Origin: Cavia porcellus
Lineage: Eukaryota > Chordata > Mammalia > Rodentia > Caviidae
Direction: 5' to 3'
DNA: 64,000 nt
Assembly (NCBI RefSeq): GCF_034190915.1
Contig: NW_026947514.1
Location: 1,178,001-1,242,000, forward strand
This document shows positions 29,975 to 41,245 of the stretch, piece after piece (the first letter of the stretch is position 1; each line of letters begins with the position of its first letter). The notes under the pieces were generated by a model. It made no database searches and was not told the DNA's origin. It was given only the letters and a program-made list of their open reading frames with translations. The translations under genes and the position numbers were made by a program.

Positions 29975-30426
29975 TAGGCATAACTGTGAAGACAATAAGA
30001 ATCATTATGATGCCCATTCCGGTTGACTATTATTTTCTTTTAAAATCCTGTAACGTCTCCAATGCTTTGATTTTATTCTTTACTGTTTAGATAACTGCCA
30101 ATTCTTCTTAAAATATAGCAAGAGGCAGTATGCTAACCATTGTTGATCACCTTATATTTTGTTTTTACATTATCTATTATGTCCATCCTTTTGATTTGAC
30201 TGACTCTGTTCTGATATGTCGCATTTGGTTTTACTCTCTTCAAAAAAAGTAATAAGAACTGTGGGAGTAATAAAACCCAAAATGTGTGATTGTCATTGTA
30301 CAAAAGAAAAGAAAGTGCTCTAAAGGATATAACTGCATATATGTTTAAGTGTATAAGATAGATAACCATATTACTGAGTGTTTTTTGGATCATTGAACAA
30401 AACTGTTTGCACTCTCACTGTTTGAA

Positions 30427-30591
30427 GGTCCACTTTATATGCTTCAATTTTGTAACTTGAACAACTATTTCTAAGATGAGAATATGTAATCTATTAACTA
30501 GTGATTTCTTACTGTTTATTTTTTAAATTTTGTATTACTTGTACCCTTTTTCTGTTTTTTTTTTCCTTTTTCTCCTTAAATAAAAAAAAAG
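30427..30591 (+). repeat. HAL1-like 3' terminus, copy 1
   Basis: Begins ggtccactttatatgcttca and ends in the A-rich tail; nearly identical to 43,787-43,943. This defines the 3' end of the family. Confidence 0.9.
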
Positions 30592-30598
30592 TAAGGTT
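30592..30598. repeat. Target-site duplication, right copy
   Basis: taaggtt directly after the A-rich tail; removing the insertion joins aaaaaaattaaggtt to actaccagaggatccagc, the expected L1 continuation. Confidence 0.8.
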
Positions 30599-30864
30599 AC
30601 TACCAGAGGATCCAGCATATACTCTCATATGAGTATACATGCAAAAGGACCAAGTGGAGTTTCAAGATTTCTGCACACTCGTGTTTATAGCCCACCATGG
30701 CTACAAGCTCCCGGAAGAACCCAGACGTGCAGCCCCGCATGCATGGAGAGCACACTGAAAGGTGGATTATCCAGTCACTGCCTCCACATGGAGGAGCGTG
30801 GAGGACATCATGCTGAGTGAAATTCGCCAGTCCCAAAAGACAAAGGTGTACAGGGGGAGGAGAG
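30599..30864 (+). mobile_element. Old L1, 3' portion (continuation)
   Basis: L1 3' region in the same orientation as 26,430-27,159: actcatatgagtatacatgc, catgcatggagagcacactg and gaggacatcatgctgagtga match the usual L1 tail order. It is interrupted at 30,865 by a MaLR LTR; what follows at 31,225 may be its remainder. Confidence 0.75.
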
Positions 30865-31224
30865 TGTCTTGGTTACTTTTCTCTCATTGCCAAGACAAAA
30901 TATCCAACACCCAAAGTTTAGGAAGGAAAGGTTTATCTAGCACACAGTGTGTGGAGGTGGAGGTTTCAGTCTATGATCAGCTGGGTCCAAGGCAAAGTGC
31001 CACATGGCAGAGAGCAATAGTTCATGCCAGCAGGGAATGTTGCACAAGCAACAAGAAGAGGAGGAGCATGGAGAGAAGACTCCTTCTGTTCCTTATATCA
31101 TATGTAGAATGTGGCACTCACACCCATAACCCCAGCATTGGACTCTGAGCCATCTGCAGACTTTAGAAGCCGGCACCCATGACTGCATGAGGCTTTGTGG
31201 GACATCTAGACTCAAACCATAACA
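30865..31224 (-). mobile_element. MaLR-type (ERVL) LTR, copy 1
   Basis: Minus sense starts TGTTATGGTTTGAGTCTAGA and ends AAAGTAACCAAGACA, the typical start and end of MaLR LTRs (TGTTATGGTTTG...). Related copies lie at 35,957-36,220, 37,357-37,738, 51,164-51,577 and 54,637-54,997. Confidence 0.8.
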
Positions 31225-32005
31225 GAAGGGGAGGTGTCGTGAGGGACCCGTGCATGCTCCAAGCACCATCTCAGATACACCTCTTAGTAAGGGAATGGAT
31301 AATATTAGGAGAGATGACTAACGTACACAGTGGTGTGAAAAAAATCACAACAACCTTTAGTTGAGCAAAAGCACCTGGCACAGGAGTACACTCTGCGTGA
31401 CCCTCTTTTTGTCAATTTCTATGCATTCACCCACACTCATCTATAGTGAGAGCCACCCAGGGCTGCTGATCACATAGGAACTGTCTGCAGGGTGGAAACA
31501 CCCAGGCCACACCCCCACCCCCACCCCCTTGAGAGAAGCTGCCCAAATCACAGTGCTGTCTTTCAGAGCTGTGTGTCCTTGCAGGCAAATCCTTAGACCT
31601 TGCAGTCTTAGACCATTCTACAGGAGAGAAAGCCTCTGGTTTCATGTTTGGGGGGAAAAAGCAGAAACACACAATAATGATCAATGCCAAAGTCCTGTTT
31701 CTTACCCCAGTGTTATTTTTAGTTTTATAACACCCCAAATCAAAAGTTACTTTATTATGGTAACCTTAAGAATCAGTAAAATACCAAACAACAAAAGTAA
31801 CCCAAGATCTCCCCAAACTTCATACCCTGCTTATGTGGGCTCAGAAGTCCTGGTCTGTGTCTTACTGTGATCCCCAGAAATGTCTCAATGGCTTTTTCCC
31901 CTTCATTTCTGAGGTGCCAGCAACCATAGATCATCTGAATGCTAAGATTTAGAAAAGCATCACGTTCAGCCTACAAAGACCGGATGAGGCAGATCCTGCG
32001 GTTCT
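31225..32005. other. Intergenic, unclassified
   Basis: No gene. The first 150 bases may be the last part of the split L1. The remainder has no recognised element apart from short C-rich and A-rich tracts. Confidence 0.45.
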
Positions 32006-32008
32006 GGG

Positions 32009-32546
32009 TGAGGCGGGCTAGATGGCAGTGCAGTTCTTGTGATAGCTCGGACCCCAGAATAAAATCCAAGGAAGCAAGAAATTAAAATTTAGGGAGCAAA
32101 AGGCTTTATTTTAGGCTAGGCCTGGCGACGCAGCCTCCAGTAGCCAATATGGAAGACTGCGCACCTGACAGCTAAAGGGCAGGGTTTTTATCTTGTAAAA
32201 CCGCAAACAGCTGCTGGTCTCACAATGCAAGGAGGGGGACGGGTTTGTGGCACACTACAGAACAGGAACACGGGGATTACATTTCTTGGGAAGAGCAAGG
32301 TTCACGTAAGGGTTGGACTAACAAGCAAGTTTAGATTAGAAAGACATCCTGTAATTTCCTTGTAGTTAAACGTTTCTTAAGGAACAGCACATTTTATTAC
32401 AGATAGGCCGAAGGGGGTGGGGAGGTACAAGAGACTGAAAGTTAAGGTTTTTACGGGAAATGGAAACTTACCTAACCTAAAGGGAGGGAGGGTGCGGCAC
32501 ATACAGAACAAGAAAGAGGCTCAATGGTTAGAACTAGGCTACAACA
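32009..32546 (-). mobile_element. Retroviral-type LTR, minus orientation
   Basis: Minus sense begins TGTTGTAGCC at 32,546. It contains AAGATAAAAACCC, a TATA-like box near 32,190, then AATAAAGCCTTTTGCTCC near 32,105, an R/U5 arrangement typical of LTRs, and ends near ...CGCCTCA at 32,009. The 5-base string gttct lies close to both ends (32,001-32,005 and 32,547-32,551) and may be a target duplication, though it does not abut the left boundary exactly. Confidence 0.6.
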
Positions 32547-33630
32547 GTTCTCTCAGTGATGTTTCTGTTTGAGAGACAGAAAATGTTCCTTAGACAAAGT
32601 GGGTCCCTGAAATCCAAGAAAAATAGCTCACCGTGAAACGATTTCAGCAGAAAGCAATGTATGAGCGACAGTGTCACTTTCTAATTTCAAGAAGCAAGTC
32701 TAACTTCAGAGTGCTTCAGTCTCTGTGTGCGCTCTTTTTACATTGCACTAGTTCTCTGACAAACGGCATTTTCCTCTCTTGCTTAAGAGAAGCCTTTTCA
32801 GCTTAACACAGTATGTTAATTATCCCAATTCAAAAGTGCTCGCAGAGTCATCAAGAACATGCCCAGGAGTGGGCAGCGCTCCCGGCCCCCTTTGTCGCTG
32901 TGGTGCCTGTCCACATCGCTGCCTCCTTGCCCTCCTCCCCTCTGACTCTCAGTTCAGGGCCTGTGGGTCTGACACCTGCCTGGGGTCCCCTCCATGGAGG
33001 GTTATTGGGAGGCCAAGAGAGAGGATGCTCACTGCAGGCTCAGGTACCTGAGCCCTGATGACTCAGAGCCCAGACCATTGCTGGTGGCAGTGGAGAGCTG
33101 GTCCAGGTCGAGTTTTTCTGAATTTAGGAAGCCTGAAGAAATAGCTGGAAGCCAGGGCCATGCCTGCACTTAACTAGATCTCCATTTGCTTTGTCTTCTA
33201 AATTGGATTTTTAATCTTGCTTGTGCAGCTTACCACTTTGTCAACTGAATGTGTGCTATTTTAATTTTAATTTTCTTTTTAGTATATACTGTAGGTTTGA
33301 GGCATGGAGTGCAGACCAAGCATAACAAAAGCTTACAAGCCTGTGGTTGATGGAAACCCAGATTCTGCCATCCTCTGGGAGTGGCGTCCAAACTCAAGGT
33401 GCCCTGAAAGCTGAAGGTGGCTGCAGAAGCTCTAGCCAGCACATCTGCACCCCAGGGGAGAAGGGAAAGAAAGCAAAAAGAACAAAAAGGCCCTCGCCGC
33501 CTCCCTGCTGCTTTTAAACAGCTTCCACCAGATCTAGCTAGCATCTTCCTGCTTTCACCCACTGGAAAGCACTACTCACACAGCCAAACCAAGCTGCAGA
33601 GACCCAGAATGCAGTCTCCTAGCTAGGCAC
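32547..33630. other. Intergenic, unclassified
   Basis: About 1.1 kb with no recognised gene or repeat. AT-rich around 33,180-33,300. Confidence 0.4.
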
Positions 33631-34059
33631 TGTTATACACTAACAAAAAGAGCTTCATCATGTTTGTGTTATGTTTGCCATTGCCAAGTTATATGACCAA
33701 ATTACCTGTTAATTCCCTTGGCAAACGCAACTATTTTCTACAACCTGTAGCGCAGTCATACTGTTCTGTATGCGCCATTTTCCTGGGTGACCTGATTGAT
33801 ATGTTAACCATTGCTCTCCTCTGCAAAGGGAAACAAAGATCTTCCTCATTCCTTAGCTGACCAAGGATTTCCTCATTTCGTGATCCACATGCATAAGTCA
33901 TTCACTTTGTAATTGCTCTTTCTACAAAAGTCTGTCAAAGTTTTAAGCGGGTTACACAGCTTTGCAAACTCCAACTGCACTGTGTCCCTGGTAGCAGGTT
34001 AAATAAAACAGCGCTGCTTTTTCTTCAAAAATGTGTCTTGCCCCATTTTTGGGACACCA
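33631..34059 (+). mobile_element. ERV LTR family X, copy A
   Basis: Starts TGTTATACACTAAC, has AATAAAACAGC near 34,003 and ends at ...GGGACACCA, followed by ttttggcgggctcg, which resembles a tRNA-Pro primer binding site (TGGGGGCTCG) of class I ERVs. Close copies lie at 51,578-52,004 (+) and about 34,590-35,010 (-). Confidence 0.8.
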
Positions 34060-34589
34060 TTTTGGCGGGCTCGTTTTTGGGCTGCAAGAGGCACCAGCCA
34101 CCTTCTCCATAAGCCAGGTTCTGTTATTAAAAGAGGGAGAAAAACCCAGGATAGACTCCTCTATGCTGATGACTCATGAATTAAGCCCATCTGAGTGGAT
34201 AAACGTAATCTGTGTGTGCAGTGCTAACATCTTTGTCCCATGGCCGAGCTCCCACTCACTATCTACCCTGTTCCCTATCTCGGGACAGAGAGCACTGTTT
34301 AGCGCACACTCTGCCCCTGCCCCGTGCACTTCTACGTGGACACAGATGCATCCGTGGGAACTTGCTGGCTGTGCTGTCTCTGGTGGGGCAATGTGCACAC
34401 CGCTGGTGCCTCCCAGCCCCACCCCTAGCCCTCTGGGAAGTGCGCGAGGTGACCCCCGGACTCGCCCTTCTGTGGCTGTGCCTATCTCAGCCTGTCTCCC
34501 TCTGCAGCATGGTCAGCATGCCTGCTTTTCAGCCGTGCCCTGGACAGCCGTCCTGAGCTCTCTGGATCAAGAATACACCTGTTTTTAAT
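34060..34589 (+). mobile_element. Probable ERV internal remnant between two LTRs
   Basis: About 530 bases following the primer-binding-like site of LTR copy A and ending at the inverted copy C. It has an open frame of 185 codons (34,031-34,588) that runs out of the LTR and shows no gag, pol or env motif I can name; probably chance in leader-derived sequence. Confidence 0.4.
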
Positions 34590-35010
34590 TTTCACTTATG
34601 TTGCCAGATCTGTTTCCAAAAGAAGTTAAAACTCTTAAAATTTTGACAGACTTCTTATAGAAAGCACAATTAAGAAGATCTTTGTTTCCCTTTGCTTGAA
34701 GACAGAGAAGATTCCCAGGATTTTATAGTCCTTTGTCAGCCAATTTCAGCACTTAATTTTAGATAACATCTGCCCTTTGCAGAAGGGAACAATGGTTAAC
34801 ATATCAATCAGGTCACCCAGGAAGATGGCGCATACAGAACAGTATGACGGCGCTACAGCTATTTTACAACAATGTGGTCAGTGGCCCTGGGTGTCCGGTT
34901 GTAGAAAATAGTTGCGTTTGCCAAGGGAATTAACAGGTAATTTGGTCATATAACTTGGGCATTAGCAAACATAACACAAACATAACAAAGCTCTTTTTGC
35001 TAGTGTACAG
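34590..35010 (-). mobile_element. ERV LTR family X, copy C (inverted)
   Basis: Minus sense starts TGCTGTACACTAGCAAAAAG and matches copy A through the U3 start, then contains extra segments absent from copy A, including a TATA box (GGACTATAAAATCC, near 34,720). It is inverted relative to copy A, so the two are not the paired LTRs of a normal provirus. Confidence 0.75.
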
Positions 35011-35956
35011 CATTTTGTCCCAGCAAGGAGAAATCTAACCATGACAGTATGTTTTCCATGCAAAATCTTTCTAATGCTTAGTCAGAAATGTTTGTATCAT
35101 CTTACACAGCTTCTGATTTTCAACCTAGCCCCACACAATGAAAATATACCTCAGCAAGATTCTACTCTCAGGCATTTATTCATCTCTACAAACTGCAAGA
35201 TACTTTATCCAATTCCAGAAAGATACCCTGTTGGGGTTCTCATTGGAACTGCATTACATTTGCAGATTAACTTGCAAGAATCGACATTTTTTTTAACTGT
35301 GTGAAATCCGTTCTGTTCAGATTTTGTTTTCCAGTAAGATCTGTTTTCTCCACGTAGGAGCAGGTCATAGGCCTTCACTCCAGAGCTCTTGTCTCCTCTC
35401 ACTGTGTACACAGGGTGCTCCCACCCCTGGGTTCTGTTGCTGCAGCACAGGAGGCTGTGGGTTTTCACCTTGGCTTGTACCCAGAAGCCTCCCGCTGTGT
35501 CTTGCTTTGGCAGTGGCTCCTCTGGGCTGTGCACGGAATTCAAAAGCAAGCTTGGGCCACCGCTCTTATAAAGGTCTGCTTGTGAGGCTGTCCCTGGCAG
35601 GCAGCTGGGAGCCGGATGTGAGGAGGCATCTCCCATCCTCTAGCTGCCTAGGTTGGCTCCCAGTGCCTAGGGTCTGCTCAGACTGAGTAGTCTGTATCCA
35701 CCCAGACACACTTCCACTGTGCCACTGTGACCTGCTGGCAGACTACAACACAGAGGTGACTCCAGGCTGTCACCTGGCTGTCTTTGCACTTCACCCTGTG
35801 TGACTTTTCCCTATGCAAGTTTTTCTTTGTATCTTTTGCTGCAGTAAACGTTAACCATGAGCAACACTATAGGCCAAGTCCTGTGAGTCCTCCTGGTGAT
35901 CACTGTGCTGGTGTGGTCTTGGGCATAGGAGGCATAGGAGGAGCCACTCCAGGGTA
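35011..35956. other. Intergenic, unclassified
   Basis: No gene recognised. An AT-rich first part passes into mixed sequence; open frames are short. Confidence 0.4.
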
Positions 35957-36220
35957 CTAGTCAGCTGTTGTATTGCTGGGACAAAACACCTGACTCAGGC
36001 ATCGTAGAGAAGAGGGGTTCATTTTCAATCACCGTGTCAGGGGGTTCAGTCATGGCAGAGGGCGTGGCAGAGCAAAGCTGTGTAGTCCATGGTATCCTGG
36101 AGGCAGAGCAGGGCAATAGTGCCAGAGAGGAAGGGACCAGCACAGTAGCACCCATGGCCACTCTCCATAGACTACCCAGACACACTCACAAGCGTGCTTC
36201 ACTAAATCCTCTAGGTGAAC
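35957..36220 (-). mobile_element. MaLR-type LTR, copy 2 (partial)
   Basis: Shares cagctgttgtattgctggga, gacaaaacacctgac and the gttcagtcatggcagagggc block with the other copies, but the minus-sense start is lost. Confidence 0.55.
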
Positions 36221-36784
36221 CAACAGCCTACTGCAGCACGCGGGCCACGGGGTCACCACCGCTGCTCTAGGAGTCAATCAAGCTGACTCAAGCTGAAGCA
36301 TCATAATCAGCGCAATGCTTTATTTCTATTTCTTTTTGTGTACTATTGTGTCAACTGCTTCTCCTTTACTGCACCTGCTAGAGCCTCCAAGCTACTGTTA
36401 AATCAGTGACAGCGCCCTCCTTACCCTCACCAGTTCCTGAGTTTCACTAAAATGGCTTTAGTGTTGGCCACATGTGAGAGCGCTTGCTGCTGATTTCTGG
36501 TTTTCGTGACAGGTGGTACAGGTGGTTCTCACGTGACACAGTGGTTATTACCACAGTTTTACTAGGAAATGCTAGGCTTCCCCATACAGTGATTTATATC
36601 TGGGGTAGCCCCCAAAAGACTCCAGGAAGGCGACTGGATCTTGGGGACACTGTGCTCACTGATGGGCTAGTCCACTGGGGCGTCCACAGCTGACTGCTGT
36701 GAGAGGTGGTATCTGGCTGGAGGCGGCTTCCTGGGGCACAGCCCAAGGGTAGCCTGTGCCTCCCTCCCAGGCTCTTGGCTTTTC

Positions 36785-36905
36785 TTTTTGGTTTTTTTGA
36801 GACAGAATCTTGCTATGTACCTTAGGCTAGCCTATAACACAGCAATCCTCCTGCCTCGGCCTCCGGAGTGCGGAGATTACAGGCATGCACCACCACGCTT
36901 GGCCT
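36785..36905 (-). mobile_element. B1 SINE
   Basis: Well preserved reverse-complement B1: ttttttgagacagaatcttg, ctcctgcctcggcctccgga, ggcatgcaccaccacgcttg. Confidence 0.9.
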
Positions 36906-36994
36906 TGGCTTTTTTCTGTGCTTCCCAGTTGCTATGACGTAAGCAGCTTTTCCCTGCTGAACCCGCTGCCACGCTGATTTGATCAGACTTATAT

Positions 36995-37090
36995 GAGTCT
37001 TATTTTTTGGTTTTTTGAGTACCCAGAAATGAACTCAGGACCTCATGCTTGCCAGACAGATACTTTGCTGCTGAGCTACATCCCCATTAT
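36995..37090 (-). mobile_element. ID-type SINE, diverged
   Basis: Reverse-complement ID with diverged boxes: gaactcaggacctcatgctt and gctgctgagctacatcccca. Confidence 0.8.
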
Positions 37091-37356
37091 CTTATTTTTA
37101 AGGATGCAGTATTTGATTTATATTGACTAATTTCTGTTTTCTGGTTCTATATACTTAATACATTTCTACTTCTAGAAAAAAATTTCCCTAATTTCCTAGG
37201 AACATTTGGTGATTTTTTGTTTTGTTCTTTTAGTCCAAGTATCTTATAGTTTGTAGTACTGAAATCTATTTACTATCTTGTACTAGTTTTTAATTATATT
37301 CTTAATTCTTCTCTGATACAAGAATTATCTAGAACCATGTTTTTTCCTTTATCTTC

Positions 37357-37738
37357 TGTTTTAGTTACTTTATTGCTGAGACAAAATACCCAACACCCAA
37401 AGTCAGAGGGAGGAAAGGTTTATTTAGGTCACGGTTCACAGAGGTTTCAGCCCATAGTTGGCTGGCTCCAAGGCAGGATGGCATGGCAGCGGGGCATCAC
37501 AGAGGAGAAAGAGCTCACTGCAGGAAAGGACAGCGAAAGCGACAAGGGACCTGAGCAGACTCTCTCTGTCCCTTTTATCTCACCCAGACCACTTGGGGAG
37601 GGCAGCACCACACCCTTAGTTCTGGTGCCCTGGAGCCCAGCACTGCACTGTGAACCCATTCATCACACACTGTGGTCCAGCCCCCTCTGAAAAAGCCCCA
37701 GGAGGCTCTGGGGGGACTTCTAGACCCAAACCATAATA
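37357..37738 (-). mobile_element. MaLR-type LTR, copy 3
   Basis: Plus strand tgttttagttactttattgc to ctagacccaaaccataata; full-length relative to copy 1 (about 380 bases). Confidence 0.8.
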
Positions 37739-39504
37739 CCTTCCAAGCAGTTAAAACTTGATAGGAGGTCACCTTTTTATTATATACACCTAATTTTAAT
37801 GGATTGTAACCAAAGTAATGTGCCTTTTAAAAATACTCTCATTTTTCAAAAATGTGTTTCTTTGTAGCCAAGCTGCAATCTATTTGTATACAGACAAACT
37901 CAAGAAAAATATACTTTCAACTAATGGGATGTTGAATTCTACTTATATATTAGGTTGGCTTTACTGGCTGTGTTATGTTTAATTCCTGCATCCCACCTGG
38001 TGGATTCCGACTCGGCCTTGATGAAAGGTTGGTAGTGAGCTTACCTGGTACCATCATATCAGTAATTCCCCTCGCACTTCTGTGCACACCATCACTATGC
38101 TGCTTGGTACATCCGTGTCCCTACCACAGGAGGAGAAGCAATCCAGAGTTGGGGTGCTCGGGCCAGCAATCCCCAGGGAGAGGATAAAGGGCTGCGGGGC
38201 AGACAGGACAGGACACTGCCCAGCCCCGCAACCACTGCCTGGTCCCACATGCTTTTCCCACGGTCTCCACACACAGTTTTCAAACAGGCTGTGGTGCCCC
38301 ATCCCTAACCACTTTTCACCTGAGCCTCTGTCTTCCTTGACAGACTGAAATGCCAAGTCTTTGAGGAAACGCCCTGGGAAAGGGGCCGGAGTACCCCACT
38401 CACCAATCAGAGACCAGGTCAAAGCCACACCCAAGGCTCCTGGGGCACTATCTGCCTCGAGGCTGGTGGGAGTGACTGCCCTGCCAGTCCCCTCCATGGT
38501 CTCCTGGATGGCTCCTGGCTCAACTGTGAGCTGCTATCTTGGTCCCTAAGCACCTGTCCAATAGCCCAGTGCCTGCTGCGTGCTCACGGTACACAAAGTT
38601 GTTTTCCTCTCTTGGTATTTACTTACATTACAATCATTTATTCCCACACTTGCTGATCATTGTGAACTGCTGTCATGCCAACTCAGAAACCCACTTTGTG
38701 TTTAGCAGGTCTCTCTCACATCTCAGTACAGTGCTTGGCATCTCCATAGCAACAGGCTCCACGACATGGAGGGAGGCTGGGCTGAGTTTTTGGGGACCAG
38801 AGGCCTGCCCTCACCCTCCTGGCCCACTGCTCCATGCCCCACCCCAGAGTTCCTGCCCCCGATGCATGAAGCTTGCTCCTGCACAAGGGCTCTTCAAGCC
38901 TCCCCCTGACAGATGCCACGCAGACCAGGGGTCCCCGCCCCAGCTATTGTGGATTCTACTCAAACCCTGTCTGCATATCAATTAGGTGTCAGGTGCTTGA
39001 GACTCAGAAATTAAGGAGTGCAGATTGTGCCCTCCACACCCTACAACACATGTGAAAATTACCATCTTAGGAAGTTCAGTACTGGTCAAGGGCATGCTCC
39101 AGGAGGAGAACGTGCTGCTGAGTAAATGGATTGCTTTTGTCTGGCAGGATAAGCAGATTCTGATCACACACGAAGGGGTACTTAATCCTGTCCAGTGGCC
39201 GAGGACAGCCTGACATTAGAAGTGACCTTTTTCAGGGCTTGATGAGAAAGAGGAGTCACTGAGAACCCAGAAGGCGGGCAGGGTCCAAGGGCAAGCAACA
39301 CCATGTGCCCAGAGGAAAGAGAAGCCAGCAGGGTGGCCAGGACTGCCAGGAAGTGACGGTGCAGCAGAAGGGGAAGCGGCGGGATGACCGGATGTGCATC
39401 TGCAGACAGAAAGTAGATTGGGAAATTTCAGCTACAAGGCACTGTATTTCCAAAATTCTGTCCTCCTGTTTTGACAGTGTTTGTAAATTTAAAATACAGT
39501 CAGT
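37739..39504. other. Intergenic, unclassified
   Basis: 1.8 kb with no recognised gene, SINE or LTR. Base composition is mixed; open frames are short and unmatched. Confidence 0.4.
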
Positions 39505-39650
39505 TACAGTGCACAGTGTGGGACATAACTGTAATTCCAGCACTCTAGAGGCTGAGTCAGGAGGATTATAAATCTGAGGCCAGCCTAAGCTACATATGGA
39601 GACCCTGTCTCAAAAAAAATACAAATAAATAAATAAATAAAATAAAATAA
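39505..39650 (+). mobile_element. B1 SINE with A/T-rich tail
   Basis: Plus-sense B1: actgtaattccagcactcta, gaggccagcctaagctacat, gagaccctgtctcaaaaaaa, then a (aaataaat)n tail. Confidence 0.9.
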
Positions 39651-39659
39651 AATTTAAAA

Positions 39660-39755
39660 AACTGGAGGTTTAGCTCAGTGGCATAAGTGCCTGCCTTGCA
39701 AGCAGGCAGTAGTGAGTTCGATCCCCGGTACCGGTAAAGACAAAAAAAATACAAT
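39660..39755 (+). mobile_element. ID SINE
   Basis: ggaggtttagctcagtggca, tgccttgcaagcaggcagta, gttcgatccccggtaccggt and an A-rich tail. Immediately follows the B1 tail, so the ID probably inserted into A-rich DNA left by B1. Confidence 0.93.
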
Positions 39756-40379
39756 AAAAAGCTAAATATATTAACTGGCACTGTATCGACAATAGTTTTT
39801 ACTGAACAAGTACCTTCTGTGATGAGTTTCACTAAATCGCTATTAATTTTTGCTCAGTCTCCTAAACAAAATAGCTTCTACCTTTTTTTTCTTCTTCATT
39901 TGTTTACATTTTCTAAAAGATTTTTCATCCGATTGATGCTCTTTCAGTAGGAAGTGAGTTCCATCTACCCTTTTACGAATGAAAGCTGCTGCGACAGTGG
40001 ATTCTTTCCCGGAGCCACTGTCCCCCAGATAAGCCTCACAAGAGGGTCATTTTAGCAGCGACAATCATGAAGGTGGGACTTCTGGGTGGATTTCTCCTGG
40101 CTGTCCCTTCTCCCAGCTTCCAACATCACCAGTTGCCTGCAGCACTTCAGTTCTTTCTCTGTGGTACACGCTGTCTGTCACTTCATGTATCAACAAGTTC
40201 TCCCAATAACACATACGCTAAATGGGCAAGCGGGGCTCGTACTCCAGTGAGCTGCGATAGCCAACCCCTGCCTGGCCCTCACAACCCAGTCACCCCGGCT
40301 GGGTCCTGCCTCCCGACACCGCTGCACTGGAAGCCAACCCCTGCCAAATGCACTGAGAATGCTACCTGCCACAGAGGAA
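39756..40379. other. Intergenic, unclassified
   Basis: No recognised feature. Confidence 0.4.
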
Positions 40380-40511
40380 CCTCGGCATACAGTTCCACAA
40401 AGATGAGGCACAGATGGCCGTAAGGAAGGTGTTCAACATCATTCTCCATTAAGGAAACACAAATGAAATACACAATAAGATTCTGCCTCACACCTGTTAG
40501 AATAGCTTCAG

Positions 40512-40553
<42 letters not shown>

Positions 40554-41245
40554 AAGGAAAGAAGCAAGTATTGGCAAGACGTTAGAAAAGCAGCAATCTC
40601 CATACACTGCTGCTGGGAATATAAAGCGACAGAGTCACCGTGGGAAGAGCCCGATTCTCCATCATTAAGCAGAGTTACCATATAACCCATGATTCTACTC
40701 CTAGCTACAAGGCAGGTGAAACCCTCTGTCTACACCAAAGGATGTACACAGTTGTTCACAGCATTATTTGTAACCGCCAAGAGGTAAAGGAACAACCCAA
40801 ATGTACAACAGATCAGTTAGTAAGCCAGTTGTGATATGTACAAGAGCATTGTTCAGCTAAAAAAGGAACGAAGCACTGATAGTTGTTACAACCTGGATGA
40901 ACTTCAAAAACATTATGCCCAGTGGGGGAAAAGACAGAAACAAAAGGTCCCACGCTGTATGGGTCGTCTGAGGTGATCTCTTCAGAACAGGCAAATCCGC
41001 ACAAACAGGAGGCAGGTCAGTGGCTATAAGAGGATGGAGGAGAGAGAAATGAGAAGTGGCCACTTAACGGGCAACAGGTGTTCTGCAGGGAAATATTTTA
41101 AACTAGAGAAACAGAGTGCTCTACAACACTGTGACTATAACAAATGCCACCACACTGTACCCTGCAAAGTGGCCAGTTATAAATCACACATATTTCACTT
41201 TAAGTTAAAAGGGAGTAAAGAAAATGTATCATGTTGACAAAAACT
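40380..41245 (+). mobile_element. L1 3'-end fragment
   Basis: Plus-sense L1 tail landmarks in order: tcaacatcattctccattaa, acacctgttagaatagcttc, cactgctgctgggaatataa, gttcacagcattatttgtaa, acaacctggatgaacttcaa. A 37-base poly(A) tract lies inside it at 40,515-40,551. Confidence 0.85.
40515..40551 (+). repeat. Poly(A) tract, 37 bases
   Basis: Uninterrupted A-run inside L1 sequence without a SINE body next to it; either expansion of an internal A-rich site or a residue of a lost insertion. Confidence 0.9.

Larger units (their letters stand above)
27167..30591 (+). mobile_element. HAL1-like (ORF1-only L1 derivative) retrotransposon
   Basis: The element runs from ggggagtccagaagaacatg to an A-rich end (aaataaaaaaaaag) and is flanked by taaggtt at 27,160-27,166 and 30,592-30,598, a target-site duplication; the surrounding L1 reads straight across it. 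Parts are an L1-type 5' leader of about 790 bases, one ORF1 reading frame with two frameshifts, then about 1.7 kb of AT-rich 3' sequence with no ORF2. About 3.1 kb remain after removing the inserted solo LTR. ORF1 without ORF2 is the hallmark of HAL1 (half-L1) families, which depend on L1 for mobilisation. The last 165 bases recur at 43,787-43,943. Confidence 0.8.

Noticed and set aside
34031..34588. 185-codon plus-strand frame, possible ERV gene
   Set aside because: Starts inside the LTR and shows no gag, pol or env landmark; most likely chance in leader sequence.
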